A stretch of DNA of 64,000 nucleotides from Providencia hangzhouensis. GTDB taxonomy: Bacteria; Pseudomonadota; Gammaproteobacteria; Enterobacterales; Enterobacteriaceae. Below the pieces are notes generated by a model. It did no database searches. It had not been told where the DNA came from and saw only the letters and a program-made list of their open reading frames with translations. A program made the position numbers and the translations under genes. Positions 21,428 through 30,662 of this stretch are shown one piece after another. Every line of letters begins with the position of its first letter. The stretch's first letter is position 1. Location: contig NZ_CP135052.1 in assembly GCF_029193595.2 (NCBI RefSeq), forward strand, positions 3,224,001 through 3,288,000, read 5' to 3'.

Positions 21428-22384
21428 CTAAAACTGTTTTTTTCCTTCTAATACCGCGATGCGATTTTCAATCGAAGGGTGAGTTGAAAACACAGAATCG
21501 CCCTTATTAAAAATATAAGCGGCCTTACGGTAAGCTTGGCCTGTACTCGTTTCATCATAATCATGGGTTTCATGCTTCCCTGATATTTTTTTCAATGCGC
21601 TGATCATCGCTTGGTTATCAGAAGTCAGATCAACCGCTGCGGCATCCGCCATATATTCACGGGTACGCGATAAATAAAAATAGAGAATTTGTGTTATCCA
21701 CGGTAAAACAAAATTCAGAACTAATAGGATCATTTGCGCTTTGTTCGCCGCATTATTGCGACTGCGCCCTGCTGTTCGAATAAAAATCTGACTAAATAAA
21801 TTGGTCACGGTTAAAATCACATTCGCCAAAATCCCCACGTACAGAGTTAATTTTGAATCACCGTGAATAATGTGCCCAACTTCATGAGCAAGAACGGCTT
21901 GAACCTCTTGCCGATTAAGTGTCTGTAATAAGCCTCTTGTCACCCCCACAAGTGCATTACGATTATTCCACCCTGCTGCGAAAGCATTAGGCTCGTCCGT
22001 TTCTAAAATATATAAGCGAGGAATATAGCCTAAGCTGGCACTTAAACTTAATTCTTCAATAATATTAAAAAGTTGCTTTTCTTGGGGGATATTCGCATTT
22101 TCTTGGGTGATTTCTCTGGCATTCATCCCAGCTAACATCATTTTATGGCCTCTAAAATGAATATAAATTAGCCCAAGGAAGGTTAAACCTAAAACAATGA
22201 AAGTGGCGATAGGTAATTCATGAAGTGTCACAAACATCATCGCATTGTCGACCAAATCCAATTGTTCATTTGGATGTGTTGCAATATCCGCCAGTAATCC
22301 AATGATTAGCATTAAAACAATATAGCTCATCACCACCAAACGTGTGCGAATATTATTTTTACGAATGACGTTTCTAAAATCCAT
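21428..22384 (-). CDS. HtpX-like M48 membrane metalloprotease
   Basis: 318 residues. Two hydrophobic segments near 18-36 and 57-75, and one or two more at about 180-230, place the zinc site at the cytoplasmic face. The zinc motif is HEVGH at 167-171, with the third ligand probably Glu in SRTREYMADAAAV (about 240). Family M48 members such as HtpX degrade damaged membrane proteins. It differs from canonical E. coli HtpX and is paired with lemA 86 bases upstream, an arrangement known from many bacteria. The substrate is unknown. Confidence 0.87.
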   Translation of the reverse strand: MDFRNVIRKNNIRTRLVVMSYIVLMLIIGLLADIATHPNEQLDLVDNAMMFVTLHELPIATFIVLGLTFLGLIYIHFRGHKMMLAGMNAREITQENANIPQEKQLFNIIEELSLSASLGYIPRLYILETDEPNAFAAGWNNRNALVGVTRGLLQTLNRQEVQAVLAHEVGHIIHGDSKLTLYVGILANVILTVTNLFSQIFIRTAGRSRNNAANKAQMILLVLNFVLPWITQILYFYLSRTREYMADAAAVDLTSDNQAMISALKKISGKHETHDYDETSTGQAYRKAAYIFNKGDSVFSTHPSIENRIAVLEGKKQF

Positions 22385-22470
22385 AATGTAACCTGTTATC
22401 TACTACTCATAAAATATCGGAACACCATAAGGCATCCCGATGATTTATCACTTCAAAGGTTTAAAGGCTT

Positions 22471-23031
22471 TTAATCAAAATTAATTCGACGTGATTCCTC
22501 AGTCTTAATGGTTTCTTCATCAAGACGCCAATATTCCTTTGAAATTTTTAAGCTAGGAATAATGCCAACAATGAGTGCCGCAGGCATAGAAGCGATATAC
22601 GCATTATAAGTTTCTAATGAACGGTTATAACCACGTTTAGCAAATGACAATTTATTTTCTGAAGAAACGATTTCTTCTTGTAAATTTGCCATAATTGCAT
22701 CGGATTTTAGCTCAGGATAAGCTTCAACCGCGACATTAATTGCCCCACTTGTTACCATTTTTGATAACGCATCTTCGGCTTCACGGGCTTTATCCCCAGT
22801 CGCCGTTTGTGCTTGCGTCCGTAGCTCAGTAATTTTACTGAACACCTCGCTTTCATGGCTTAAATATTTTTTAACTGTTGCCAATAAGCTATCAAATACT
22901 TTTCCACGACGATCTAATTGAACTGAAATTTCTGTTTCACTCGAAATAACAGCTTCTCGCAATGCGACGATACGGTTATAAAAATAAATAACGATCAGCA
23001 CCACGACAACAATAAAAATTAAAAATTTCAT
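22471..23031 (-). CDS. lemA: LemA family protein
   Basis: 186 residues from the ATG at 23031 (AAAGG five bases upstream; an earlier GTG is less likely). A short N-terminal membrane helix (residues 2-20) is followed by the helical LemA domain with YNRIVALREAV, QLDRRGKVFDSLLATVKKY, YPELKSD and the closing FNRS-type YNRSLETYNAYIASMPA segment. LemA proteins have an N-terminus outside and helices in the cytoplasm; their biochemical role is unclear. Gene pairing with an M48 protease is a recurrent association that suggests a shared membrane quality-control role. Confidence 0.9.
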   Translation of the reverse strand: MKFLIFIVVVVLIVIYFYNRIVALREAVISSETEISVQLDRRGKVFDSLLATVKKYLSHESEVFSKITELRTQAQTATGDKAREAEDALSKMVTSGAINVAVEAYPELKSDAIMANLQEEIVSSENKLSFAKRGYNRSLETYNAYIASMPAALIVGIIPSLKISKEYWRLDEETIKTEESRRINFD

Positions 23032-23190
23032 AGTCACCTTTTCGGGTTGCCCGTAGAAAGAAAACTGATTAAATAAAAGATGTGGTTATTCTACGCGAAC
23101 ATGACTCAATAAAGAAATGTTCCGCAAACAATTCAGAAAAATAGAAGATTAAAAAAACACGTTTAGTAAAGAAAAGTATCAACAATAAAT

Positions 23191-23222
23191 AAGGCTATCT
23201 AGTGAATAAACTAAATAGCCTT
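23191..23222 (-). terminator. mrp terminator
   Basis: Stem AAGGCTAT-TAGT with ACTA-ATAGCCTT (small mismatch) and a GAATAA loop, 17 bases past the mrp stop; T-rich tails occur on both strands. Confidence 0.8.
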
Positions 23223-23238
23223 TTTTCTCTATAACCGA

Positions 23239-24351
23239 TTAAACGGCGCGGAAAGAAATCTCTGTTGGGATTTTATCCCCTTCCCAATACATCAAGGCTG
23301 AAATACCCGAAGCAATTTCACGGTAGATATCTGCAAATTCACCTTCAGGATCACGCATAACAGTAGGTTGGCCACGGTCAAGGTCTTCACGTAAAGAAAT
23401 ATGCAGAGGAACCTGCCCCAATAATTTAGTATGGTATTTTTCGGCTAATTTCTCAGCACCACCGGTACCGAAAATTGGCTCAACATGGCCACAATTACTG
23501 CAAATATGTGCGCTCATGTTTTCAACAACACCCAGTACAGGGACATTGACTTTCTTAAACATCACAATGCCTTTCATGGCATCGACCAAGGCAATATCTT
23601 GTGGTGTTGTCACAACCACCGCCCCTGTTACAGGGATATTTTGGGAAAGTGTTAGCTGGATATCACCTGTTCCCGGTGGCATATCGATGACTAAATAATC
23701 CAAATCTGGCCATAACGTATCTTGCAACATTTGCATCAACGCTTTGCTTGCCATTGGGCCACGCCAGACCATCGCGTTATCATCAGTCACTAAGTAACCG
23801 ATTGAGTTTGTCGCCAAGCCATACGCCATAATTGGCGCCATGTGCTGACCATCTGGGGAGGTTGGGCGCTCTAAAGTTGTGCCTAACATATTTGGAATTG
23901 ATGGGCCGTAAATATCCGCATCAAGGATCCCCACTTTCGCCCCTTCTTGTGCCAGTGCTAGCGCTAAGTTCACAGAAGTACTGGATTTACCGACACCACC
24001 TTTACCCGAACTGACGGCTAAGATATTACGAACACCATTAATACCCGGCAAATCATTTGCACGTTTTAATGTAGTGATGTCATGGCGCAGTTTCCATTCA
24101 ACAGCATGAGCCCCTGTTTGTTGCTTTAATTCAGCAGTTTTTTCGCTAATTAAAGTTTGAAACGGCCCTTTCCAAACGAATGGCATAACTAATTCGACAT
24201 GCAGCACGTTGTCCAACATTGCACAATGATGTAACGCTTTGATAGAAATCAAATTACGTTGCAGTGTTGGGTGTGTAAATGAAGCCAAAACTTTGGAGAC
24301 TTGTTCAGTCAGCAGTTCTGGTTTGTTCTGCTCGGGGGATTTATCGTTCAT
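23239..24351 (-). CDS. mrp: Mrp/ApbC iron-sulfur cluster carrier P-loop ATPase
   Basis: 370 residues (E. coli ApbC 369). An N-terminal MIP18-like (DUF59) domain of about 95 residues is followed by the deviant Walker A SSGKGGVGKS at 114-123. The cluster-binding CxxC is CSNCG near residue 284. The protein binds and transfers Fe-S clusters in the cytoplasm. It is divergent from metG with about 260 bases between, the same pairing as in E. coli. The start follows GGAGCC. Confidence 0.95.
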   Translation of the reverse strand: MNDKSPEQNKPELLTEQVSKVLASFTHPTLQRNLISIKALHHCAMLDNVLHVELVMPFVWKGPFQTLISEKTAELKQQTGAHAVEWKLRHDITTLKRANDLPGINGVRNILAVSSGKGGVGKSSTSVNLALALAQEGAKVGILDADIYGPSIPNMLGTTLERPTSPDGQHMAPIMAYGLATNSIGYLVTDDNAMVWRGPMASKALMQMLQDTLWPDLDYLVIDMPPGTGDIQLTLSQNIPVTGAVVVTTPQDIALVDAMKGIVMFKKVNVPVLGVVENMSAHICSNCGHVEPIFGTGGAEKLAEKYHTKLLGQVPLHISLREDLDRGQPTVMRDPEGEFADIYREIASGISALMYWEGDKIPTEISFRAV

Positions 24352-24610
24352 CCCGGCTCCTTTATTTATATTTTTGAACTATGTATATCCTAGAATAAGT
24401 TACAGAAAATTGGGCGGATATACTTTGACTGAGATTAATCATAACAGAGAACAGGAAGAAAGTTATTATATCGAGATAGGAAAAGCCACGAAGAGGTAAA
24501 AATTCTTTTTCAAACAAATTTCCAATTAATATTTTATACCCCTAGCAGCGATGGTTTTGATCGGTTAACATCAAAGACCCTTTTCAAATAATGGAAGTAA
24601 GAAAGTTACT

Positions 24611-26638
24611 ATGTCTCAAGTCGCGAATAAATTACTGGTAACCTGTGCGTTACCCTATGCTAACGGTTCAATCCATCTTGGTCATATCCTGGAACACATT
24701 CAGGCTGATATTTGGGTCCGTTATCAGCGAATGCGCGGCAAAGAGGTTCACTTTATCTGTGCCGATGACGCGCACGGAACTCCAATCATGCTTAAAGCTC
24801 AACAACTTGGCGTAACGCCAGAAGAGATGATTGCGGCAGTGAACCAAGAGCATCAGAACGATTTTGCTGGTTTCGCCATTAGTTATGATAACTACCACTC
24901 CACACACAGTGAAGAAAACAAAGTTTTATCAGAGCTGATTTACGGGAAACTAAAAAATAACGGTTTTATTAAGAACCGTACTATTTCACAGCTTTTCGAC
25001 CCAGAAAAAGGCATGTTCTTACCGGATCGCTTCGTTAAAGGCACTTGTCCAAAATGTAAAGCCGAAGACCAATATGGTGATAACTGTGAAGTCTGTAGCG
25101 CAACCTATAGCCCAACAGAACTGATTAACCCACGTTCAGTGATTTCTGGCGCCACACCTGTAATGCGTGATTCAGAACACTTTTTCTTTGATCTTCCTGC
25201 ATTTAGCGACATGCTTCAAGCGTGGACTCGCTCTGGCGCATTACAAGAACAAGTCGCCAACAAAATGCAAGAATGGTTCGAATCAGGCCTACAACAATGG
25301 GATATTACCCGTGATGCGCCTTATTTCGGTTTTGAAATTCCTGATGCGCCGGGTAAATATTTCTATGTTTGGTTAGATGCGCCTATCGGTTACATGGGCT
25401 CCTTTAAAAACCTGTGTGACAAACGCGGTGATCTTGATTTTGATGAGTTTTGGAATAAAGATTCGAAAACCGACCTTTACCACTTCATTGGTAAAGATAT
25501 CGTCTATTTCCACAGCCTGTTTTGGCCTGCCATGTTAGAAGGTAGCCAGTACCGTAAACCAACAAACCTGTTTGTTCATGGCTATGTCACGGTTAACGGG
25601 GCAAAAATGTCTAAGTCGCGCGGAACATTTATTACTGCGCGTTCGTATTTAGATCATTTAGATGCTGACTGCTTGCGCTATTACTATGCAGCAAAACTGT
25701 CTTCGCGTATTGATGACATCGATTTTAATTTGGAAGATTTCGTCCAGCGCGTCAACAGCGACATCGTCAATAAAGTGGTTAACTTGGCATCACGTAATGC
25801 GGGCTTTATTGCTAAACGCTTTGATGGCAAATTATCAGCAAACCTTGCTGAGCCAGAGTTATACCAACAATTTGTTGATGCCGCTAAAGTTATCGGTGAG
25901 GATTATAACAACCGTGAATATAACAAAGCGATCCGTGAAATCATGGCATTAGCCGATATCGCAAACCGCTATGTTGATGAAAAAGCACCTTGGGTTGTCG
26001 CCAAACAAGAAGGTAAAGATCAAGAACTGCAAGATATTTGCTCGATGGGCATCAACTTATTCCGCGTTCTGATGACGTACCTGAAACCTGTTTTACCAGG
26101 CCTTACTAAGCGTGCTGAAGCCTTCTTAAATAGTGAATTATCATGGGATGCGATTAACACCCCATTACTGAACCACAGCGTCGCACCGTTCAAAGCGCTA
26201 TTTAACCGCATTGAAATAGCGAAAGTTGATGCAATGGTTGAAGCCTCAAAAGAGAGCATCAAACCCGTTCAGCAACTTACGGGGCCACTTGCCGATGACC
26301 CAATTCAAGAAACCATCACTTTTGATGATTTTGCGAAAATTGACCTGCGAATTGCGTTAATCAAGCAAGCTGATTTTGTTGAAGGCTCAGACAAGCTACT
26401 GAAATTGCAATTGGATATCGGTGGTGAAACGCGCCAAGTATTTTCTGGTATTCGCTCCGCTTATCCAGACCCTAAAGCTTTAGAAGGCCGTTTGACGGTG
26501 ATGGTTGCCAACCTCGCGCCACGTAAAATGCGTTTCGGTGTTTCTGAAGGCATGGTAATGGCTGCTGGCCCTGGCGGTAAAGATATCTTCTTACTCAGCC
26601 CAGACAGTGGTGCACAACCCGGTATGCAAGTTAAATAA
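24611..26638 (+). CDS. metG: Methionyl-tRNA synthetase
   Basis: 675-residue class I synthetase (E. coli 677). The HIGH-type motif is HLGH in [12 protein letters not shown] (residues 20-31), the zinc knuckle [17 protein letters not shown] is near 145-161, and KMSKS is in [12 protein letters not shown] near 334. The C-terminal EMAP-like tRNA-binding dimerisation domain starts about 575 ([14 protein letters not shown]) and ends with [11 protein letters not shown]. Charges both initiator and elongator tRNAMet. Confidence 0.97.
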   Translation: MSQVANKLLVTCALPYANGSIHLGHILEHIQADIWVRYQRMRGKEVHFICADDAHGTPIMLKAQQLGVTPEEMIAAVNQEHQNDFAGFAISYDNYHSTHSEENKVLSELIYGKLKNNGFIKNRTISQLFDPEKGMFLPDRFVKGTCPKCKAEDQYGDNCEVCSATYSPTELINPRSVISGATPVMRDSEHFFFDLPAFSDMLQAWTRSGALQEQVANKMQEWFESGLQQWDITRDAPYFGFEIPDAPGKYFYVWLDAPIGYMGSFKNLCDKRGDLDFDEFWNKDSKTDLYHFIGKDIVYFHSLFWPAMLEGSQYRKPTNLFVHGYVTVNGAKMSKSRGTFITARSYLDHLDADCLRYYYAAKLSSRIDDIDFNLEDFVQRVNSDIVNKVVNLASRNAGFIAKRFDGKLSANLAEPELYQQFVDAAKVIGEDYNNREYNKAIREIMALADIANRYVDEKAPWVVAKQEGKDQELQDICSMGINLFRVLMTYLKPVLPGLTKRAEAFLNSELSWDAINTPLLNHSVAPFKALFNRIEIAKVDAMVEASKESIKPVQQLTGPLADDPIQETITFDDFAKIDLRIALIKQADFVEGSDKLLKLQLDIGGETRQVFSGIRSAYPDPKALEGRLTVMVANLAPRKMRFGVSEGMVMAAGPGGKDIFLLSPDSGAQPGMQVK

Positions 26639-26667
26639 CCCATACTTGCTCTAGTCTGTTATTCATC

Positions 26668-26700
26668 AAAAGTGGGAAGCTAAATACTTCCCACTTTTTT
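26668..26700 (+). terminator. metG terminator
   Basis: 11-bp stem AAGTGGGAAG / CTTCCCACTT with a CTAAATA loop followed by TTTT, about 30 bases past the metG stop. Confidence 0.92.
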
Positions 26701-26781
26701 ATTGGCTTTTTATTGTGATCGGTAGCACAATAATAAAGTTAATTGTATGATGAATAGATATTACATTACAGGACCAGTCTC

Positions 26782-27249
26782 ATGTCATTTAAACAGGTAC
26801 TGATAACGGGATGGCAATATTTGCGAGCTTTCGCAATACTCTACCTTTGCCTGATTATTGGAAACCTTATCTCAACACTACTTCCATTCTCCATCCCTGG
26901 CAGCATTGTCGGCATGTTAATTTTATTCATATTGCTTGCGTTACAAATTATCCCCGCGAAGTGGGCACAACCCGGTTGCAGCATTTTGTTGAAAAATATG
27001 ACCATCCTGTTTGTTCCTATTGGTGTTGGCATAATGAATTACTATGAATTACTCAGCCAACAAATGGTTCCTATCATCGTTTCCTGTGTAGTTAGTACCT
27101 TAATCGTTATGGTGGTTGTCGCCATCAGTTCCAACTATATTCATAAGGAACGCCCTGTCGTTGGGGCTCAACCTGATGACGTTCCTTTACCCCCCGAAGA
27201 CCCAATTTCTTCGGTCATTAATAATGATAAAACTAAGGGGAATGAATAA
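26782..27249 (+). CDS. yohJ: CidA/LrgA family inner-membrane protein YohJ
   Basis: 155 residues with four hydrophobic segments (about 14-30, 38-55, 70-90, 95-115). The holin-like CidA/LrgA signature [14 protein letters not shown] is present. It is longer than E. coli YohJ (132), through a hydrophilic, proline-rich C-terminal tail after about residue 125. CidA/LrgA proteins act with LrgB-type partners in small-molecule or murein-hydrolase export; recent work on YohJK points to pyruvate or other metabolite movement, which is not decidable here. Its stop overlaps the yohK start by one base. Confidence 0.92.
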   Translation: MSFKQVLITGWQYLRAFAILYLCLIIGNLISTLLPFSIPGSIVGMLILFILLALQIIPAKWAQPGCSILLKNMTILFVPIGVGIMNYYELLSQQMVPIIVSCVVSTLIVMVVVAISSNYIHKERPVVGAQPDDVPLPPEDPISSVINNDKTKGNE

Positions 27250-27944
27250 TGTTAGAACATATTTGGTGGTCATTACCGCTGACCATTGTGGTGTTTTATT
27301 TAGCGCGTAAGTTGTCGACCACATTTAAGTTACCGATTTTAAACCCACTATTAATTACTATTGCGGTATTGATTGCACTACTAGTGATCACGAATACCTC
27401 TTATGAGCACTATTTTGCAGGTAGCAAAATACTCAATGATTTACTACAACCCGCAGTCGTTGCGCTCGCTTTTCCACTTTACGAACAAATGCACCAAATT
27501 CGTGCCCAGTGGAAATCTTTATTAAGCATTTGTTTTGCAGGTAGTTTAGTGGCCATGTTCAGCGGTGCTGCCATCGCACTATGGTTGGGGGCAACCCCAG
27601 ATATCGCGGGTTCTATTTTACCTAAATCAGTAACTACTCCTATTGCGATGGCTGTCGCTGATTCTGTTGGTGGGATCCCTGCGATTAGTGCCGCTTGCGT
27701 GTTGTTTGTTGGGATCTTAGGCGCCATGTTTGGCCATAGCTTATTTGATGTACTGCGTGTACGAACCCATGCTTCAAGAGGGCTCGCGATGGGAACTGCT
27801 TCCCACGCCCTAGGCACTGCCCGCTGTGCCGAAGTGAATTACATTGAAGGTGCTTATAGCTCTCTTGCATTAATGACCTGTGGGGTTATCACCTCGCTTA
27901 TTGCCCCGTTTATATTCCCTGTCATTTTACATCTTTTTAGCTAA
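27249..27944 (+). CDS. yohK: LrgB family inner-membrane protein YohK
   Basis: 231 residues (E. coli 231), very hydrophobic, with the LrgB signatures LPKSVTTPIAMAVADSVGG (19 residues) and the late ASHALGTARCAEVN. It is translationally coupled to yohJ. The pair precedes cdd as in E. coli, where CRP and the pyruvate/nucleoside state influence the row. Confidence 0.94.
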   Translation: MLEHIWWSLPLTIVVFYLARKLSTTFKLPILNPLLITIAVLIALLVITNTSYEHYFAGSKILNDLLQPAVVALAFPLYEQMHQIRAQWKSLLSICFAGSLVAMFSGAAIALWLGATPDIAGSILPKSVTTPIAMAVADSVGGIPAISAACVLFVGILGAMFGHSLFDVLRVRTHASRGLAMGTASHALGTARCAEVNYIEGAYSSLALMTCGVITSLIAPFIFPVILHLFS

Positions 27945-27974
27945 GCTTAATTCATTAAGCCAATAACCAAATAT

Positions 27975-28008
27975 ATGAGTAAGAGGAGTTCACTAGCCTC
28001 TTGCTCAT
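27975..28008 (+). terminator. Hairpin after yohK
   Basis: 12-bp stem ATGAGTAAGAGG / CCTCTTGCTCAT with one mismatch and a 10-base loop. No T-run follows. Confidence 0.4.
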
Positions 28009-28026
28009 ACGCACACTGATAAAATA

Positions 28027-28042
28027 TGAGATATATCTCACA
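28027..28042 (+). promoter_or_regulatory. CRP-like site 2 upstream of cdd
   Basis: TGAGATATATCTCACA matches TGTGA-N6-TCACA with one mismatch and is centred 51 bp upstream of the second CRP-like site. This spacing is that of tandem CRP sites at CytR-controlled nucleoside promoters of E. coli (deoP2, cdd). Confidence 0.55.
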
Positions 28043-28077
28043 ACAAAAGAATATGTTTCATGTATTACATCCAAAAT

Positions 28078-28093
28078 AGTGATAACTATCACA
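28078..28093 (+). promoter_or_regulatory. CRP-like site 1 upstream of cdd
   Basis: AGTGATAACTATCACA has both GTGA and TCACA half-sites with the correct N6 spacing. Its centre lies about 42 bp before the start predicted from the -10 hexamer TAGAAT at 28116-28121, the class II activation position. Confidence 0.6.
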
Positions 28094-28150
28094 CATAGCT
28101 CTACGTATTATTGAATAGAATAAAAACAATTAAAATAGGGAGAGTAACTC

Positions 28151-29038
28151 ATGCATTCAAGATTTAAGGCCGCTTGGGCCGAGCTTCCAGAAAAGTTACA
28201 GTCAGTACTTAGACCTATCATTGATAAATCTGATTTTCAAGGCATGTTAACGGCGGAACAAGTTGAACAGATTAAAGCTGAAACAAGTGTAGACGACGCT
28301 GAGTTAGCCTTTGCATTATTGCCTTTTGCTGCTGCCTATGCCCTCACTCCTATTTCCCATTTTAACGTGGGTGCAATCGCACGTGGAGCAAGTGGTAACT
28401 TGTATTTTGGTGCCAATATGGAATTTAGCCATGTATCAATGGGCCAAGTGATCCATGCAGAACAGTGTGCAGTGACACACTCTTGGATGAAAGGTGAAAC
28501 GCAGATTACCTCAATTACTGTAAATTACACACCTTGTGGCCACTGCCGCCAATTTATGAATGAATTACGTGAAGGTGGTAAAATTATGGTGAATTTACCA
28601 GGTCGCACACCTGCGGTACTACACCACTATTTACCCGACTCATTTGGGCCGTCTGACCTCAATATTACCACTTTACTGCTAGACCCTGTTGACCATGGCT
28701 ATAAAAACCAAAGCCGTGACCGGTTATTAAGTGCAGCAATTGAGGCTGCAAACCAATCCCATGCACCTTATAGCCAATCCCATTCAGGAATTGCGTTACA
28801 ATTAAAAGATGGCTCACTGTTTACCGGACGCTACGCAGAAAATGCCGCATTCAACCCAAGTTTACCGCCACTACAAGCCGCTTTAATTATGATTAACCTT
28901 GCAGGTAAAGATATTCACGCCATCGACCAAGCTAAGTTTGTTGAAAAGCAAGATGCAATTATCAAACATTGGTATGTTACCGAAAATACATTACAGGCAT
29001 TGGGTTGCCAAAATATTGAATTAGCTTATTTGGATTAA
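28151..29038 (+). CDS. cdd: Cytidine deaminase
   Basis: 295 residues (E. coli 294), the two-domain dimeric form. The active centre HAEQCAVTH (zinc-activating Glu) and the CxxC zinc ligands in PCGHCRQF lie in the catalytic domain (about 48-150); the C-terminal domain is the inactive repeat. It deaminates cytidine and deoxycytidine for pyrimidine salvage. The start follows AGGGAGAG. Regulation by CRP, probably with CytR, is suggested by two CRP-like sites in the 200-base leader. Confidence 0.97.
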   Translation: MHSRFKAAWAELPEKLQSVLRPIIDKSDFQGMLTAEQVEQIKAETSVDDAELAFALLPFAAAYALTPISHFNVGAIARGASGNLYFGANMEFSHVSMGQVIHAEQCAVTHSWMKGETQITSITVNYTPCGHCRQFMNELREGGKIMVNLPGRTPAVLHHYLPDSFGPSDLNITTLLLDPVDHGYKNQSRDRLLSAAIEAANQSHAPYSQSHSGIALQLKDGSLFTGRYAENAAFNPSLPPLQAALIMINLAGKDIHAIDQAKFVEKQDAIIKHWYVTENTLQALGCQNIELAYLD

Positions 29039-29059
29039 TTTTATATTTATTTAAATATA

Positions 29060-29099
29060 ACGGTTATTGCTGGGAGCTTGAATAAACAGCAATAACCGT
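29060..29099 (+). terminator. Hairpin after cdd
   Basis: Perfect 13-bp stem ACGGTTATTGCTG / CAGCAATAACCGT with a 14-base loop, 22 bases past the stop. It has no clear T-run. It marks the border with the AT-rich island. Confidence 0.6.
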
Positions 29100-29195
29100 A
29101 TAGTTGCTATTAGAACTTTAATCTTGTTCACAAAACCATTTACCTGCAAAGTGGCCATCCATAATAGAACTCACTAGTTTTGACTAATATATGCC

Positions 29196-29852
29196 CTAGT
29201 AAGTGAATTCATTAAACAATTTTTCTGTTTCATTTATCGTCTCTTCTAATGTAATAACTAAAGGGATCTTTCGCATTTTTTCTAGCCAAGCTTGGCTTTG
29301 TTGCTGTTTTATCGATGCAGATTGTGCGGCTTCTTCTTTCATGTCTAGCCAAATGCTAGCAAATAACGCTGATTCACCATTACGTGATTTATTAGAAAAG
29401 CTATTTAATAGTTCCCCTATAATTTTATTCTGTTTATCTATAGATAATACTTCAAATACATCTTTAAATAACCAACCTTCATAAGGAATTCCTGTATTTA
29501 ACATCGCTTCTTTTTTTATTTTAATAAATTCTTGATGTGTAATATCACCAATTGGAATGTTATCACTTTCTTTGCGATTTTTCATAATTCGTCCATATGC
29601 TAATTTTACTTCTTTTTGATACCGACTCCGTTTTTCACTGGTAAATGACTCACCCCGTGCCTTCATATGATTATTTAAAAATTCTTTTTCTAGATAAATA
29701 AAAATACTAAAATATTTATCATCCGAATTATTAACCTTTTGAATATTGTCTTTATCAGTAAAAGCATAACCTTTATTTAAAAGACTTAAACATGATAAAA
29801 TTATAAAAATAAAAATTAATGTAATAATAGATTTGTATTTAAATGATATCAT
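29196..29852 (-). CDS. Unknown exported protein, island family A (copy A4)
   Basis: Not recognised as a named family. 218 residues from the ATG at 29852, which has AAGGGG five bases upstream; the start overlaps the preceding gene by 14 bases, implying coupling. An N-terminal hydrophobic segment (MISFKYKSIITLIFIFIILS, residues 1-20) ending near GYAF looks like a signal peptide or anchor. The helical body shares with copies A1-A3 a block GIPYEGWLFKDVFEVL...NKIIGELLNSF, an acidic helix ASIWLDMKEEA, and the end motif WLEKMRKIPLV. Cytoplasmic function is unlikely; periplasmic is inferred. Confidence 0.72.
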   Translation of the reverse strand: MISFKYKSIITLIFIFIILSCLSLLNKGYAFTDKDNIQKVNNSDDKYFSIFIYLEKEFLNNHMKARGESFTSEKRSRYQKEVKLAYGRIMKNRKESDNIPIGDITHQEFIKIKKEAMLNTGIPYEGWLFKDVFEVLSIDKQNKIIGELLNSFSNKSRNGESALFASIWLDMKEEAAQSASIKQQQSQAWLEKMRKIPLVITLEETINETEKLFNEFTY

Positions 29853-30507
29853 TAGAACCCCTTCGATTTTTATTATAAAACTTTGAATCATCAATCATTT
29901 CTTCAAACATAAAATCTAACTTTCTCTCTAGCTTATTGACTAAAGCAATCCGCCTCATCTTCTCCAGCCATCTTTTGCTTTTAATTTGCTTGTCTGATGG
30001 TAGTTTGGAAGCCTCCCTTACCATTGCATACCAAAGCATCATGAATAATTTAGCTTCCTTCGCAGGATCGTTGTTATTCATCACAAAAACGAACTGTTGC
30101 CATAGTGCCTCTCGGTTTCTCTCATTAATAATATCTAAAACATCTGCTAAAATCCAAGCATGATAAGACATTCCCATTTCATTTAAATTCTCACGATAAA
30201 AATCCATTGCCTGTTCATGGCTTAATTTTTTAATAAATGCTTCTTTTGGATACTTTAAAAATTCTAACATTGGGTTATTATCTTTTCCCCCCTTGAAAAT
30301 AACTAATTTTTTTCTATCAAATATTAAATCCTTAGATTCAGAAAAATATAACATCTGTAGCATAAAGAAAAGACGTGGCGTTTTAACACCTTTTTTTTCA
30401 CAAAAATTAGTTATATTTTTTTTATTATATTTTACATTATTTCCTTGAGGATTTTGGCAAGCACCGAGAAGAAAAACTGAAAGCACAGCTATTAATTTAT
30501 AATTCAT
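29839..30507 (-). CDS. Unknown lipoprotein, island family A (copy A3)
   Basis: 222 residues from the second of two close ATGs (30507), because AAGGA then has normal spacing; the first ATG directly abuts the SD. A lipobox LLGAC at residues 13-17 of this start predicts a lipoprotein. The body shows the family A pattern: LSHEQAMDFYRENLNEMG, then MSYHAWILADVLDIINE, EALWQQFVFVMNN, and the C-terminal RWLEKMRRIALV. It precedes and overlaps A4. No function can be assigned; the exported helical fold and the paralogy are what is visible. Confidence 0.75.
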   Translation of the reverse strand: MNYKLIAVLSVFLLGACQNPQGNNVKYNKKNITNFCEKKGVKTPRLFFMLQMLYFSESKDLIFDRKKLVIFKGGKDNNPMLEFLKYPKEAFIKKLSHEQAMDFYRENLNEMGMSYHAWILADVLDIINERNREALWQQFVFVMNNNDPAKEAKLFMMLWYAMVREASKLPSDKQIKSKRWLEKMRRIALVNKLERKLDFMFEEMIDDSKFYNKNRRGSNDII

Positions 30508-30662
30508 ATACATCCTTGTTATTCATAAAGTTAGAAACCAACAATCTTAAAAAGCAATTATGTAAAAAACACATTGCCCACATAAAAACAAACATCAGTA
30601 ATCACCATTCGTTTACTAATAACTAAAATAATTTATTTTATTATAAGTAGACTTTTTAAATA

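Noticed and set aside
29118..29174. Minus-strand 18-codon ORF ending GKWFCEQD, between cdd and the island
   Set aside because: It looks like the tail of some gene, but there is no ribosome-binding site and no match to family A or B; too short to call.
29203..29484. Plus-strand ORF opposite family A4 (93 aa), and similar antisense frames under most genes
   Set aside because: Shadow frames of well-supported genes, without ribosome-binding sites or family motifs.
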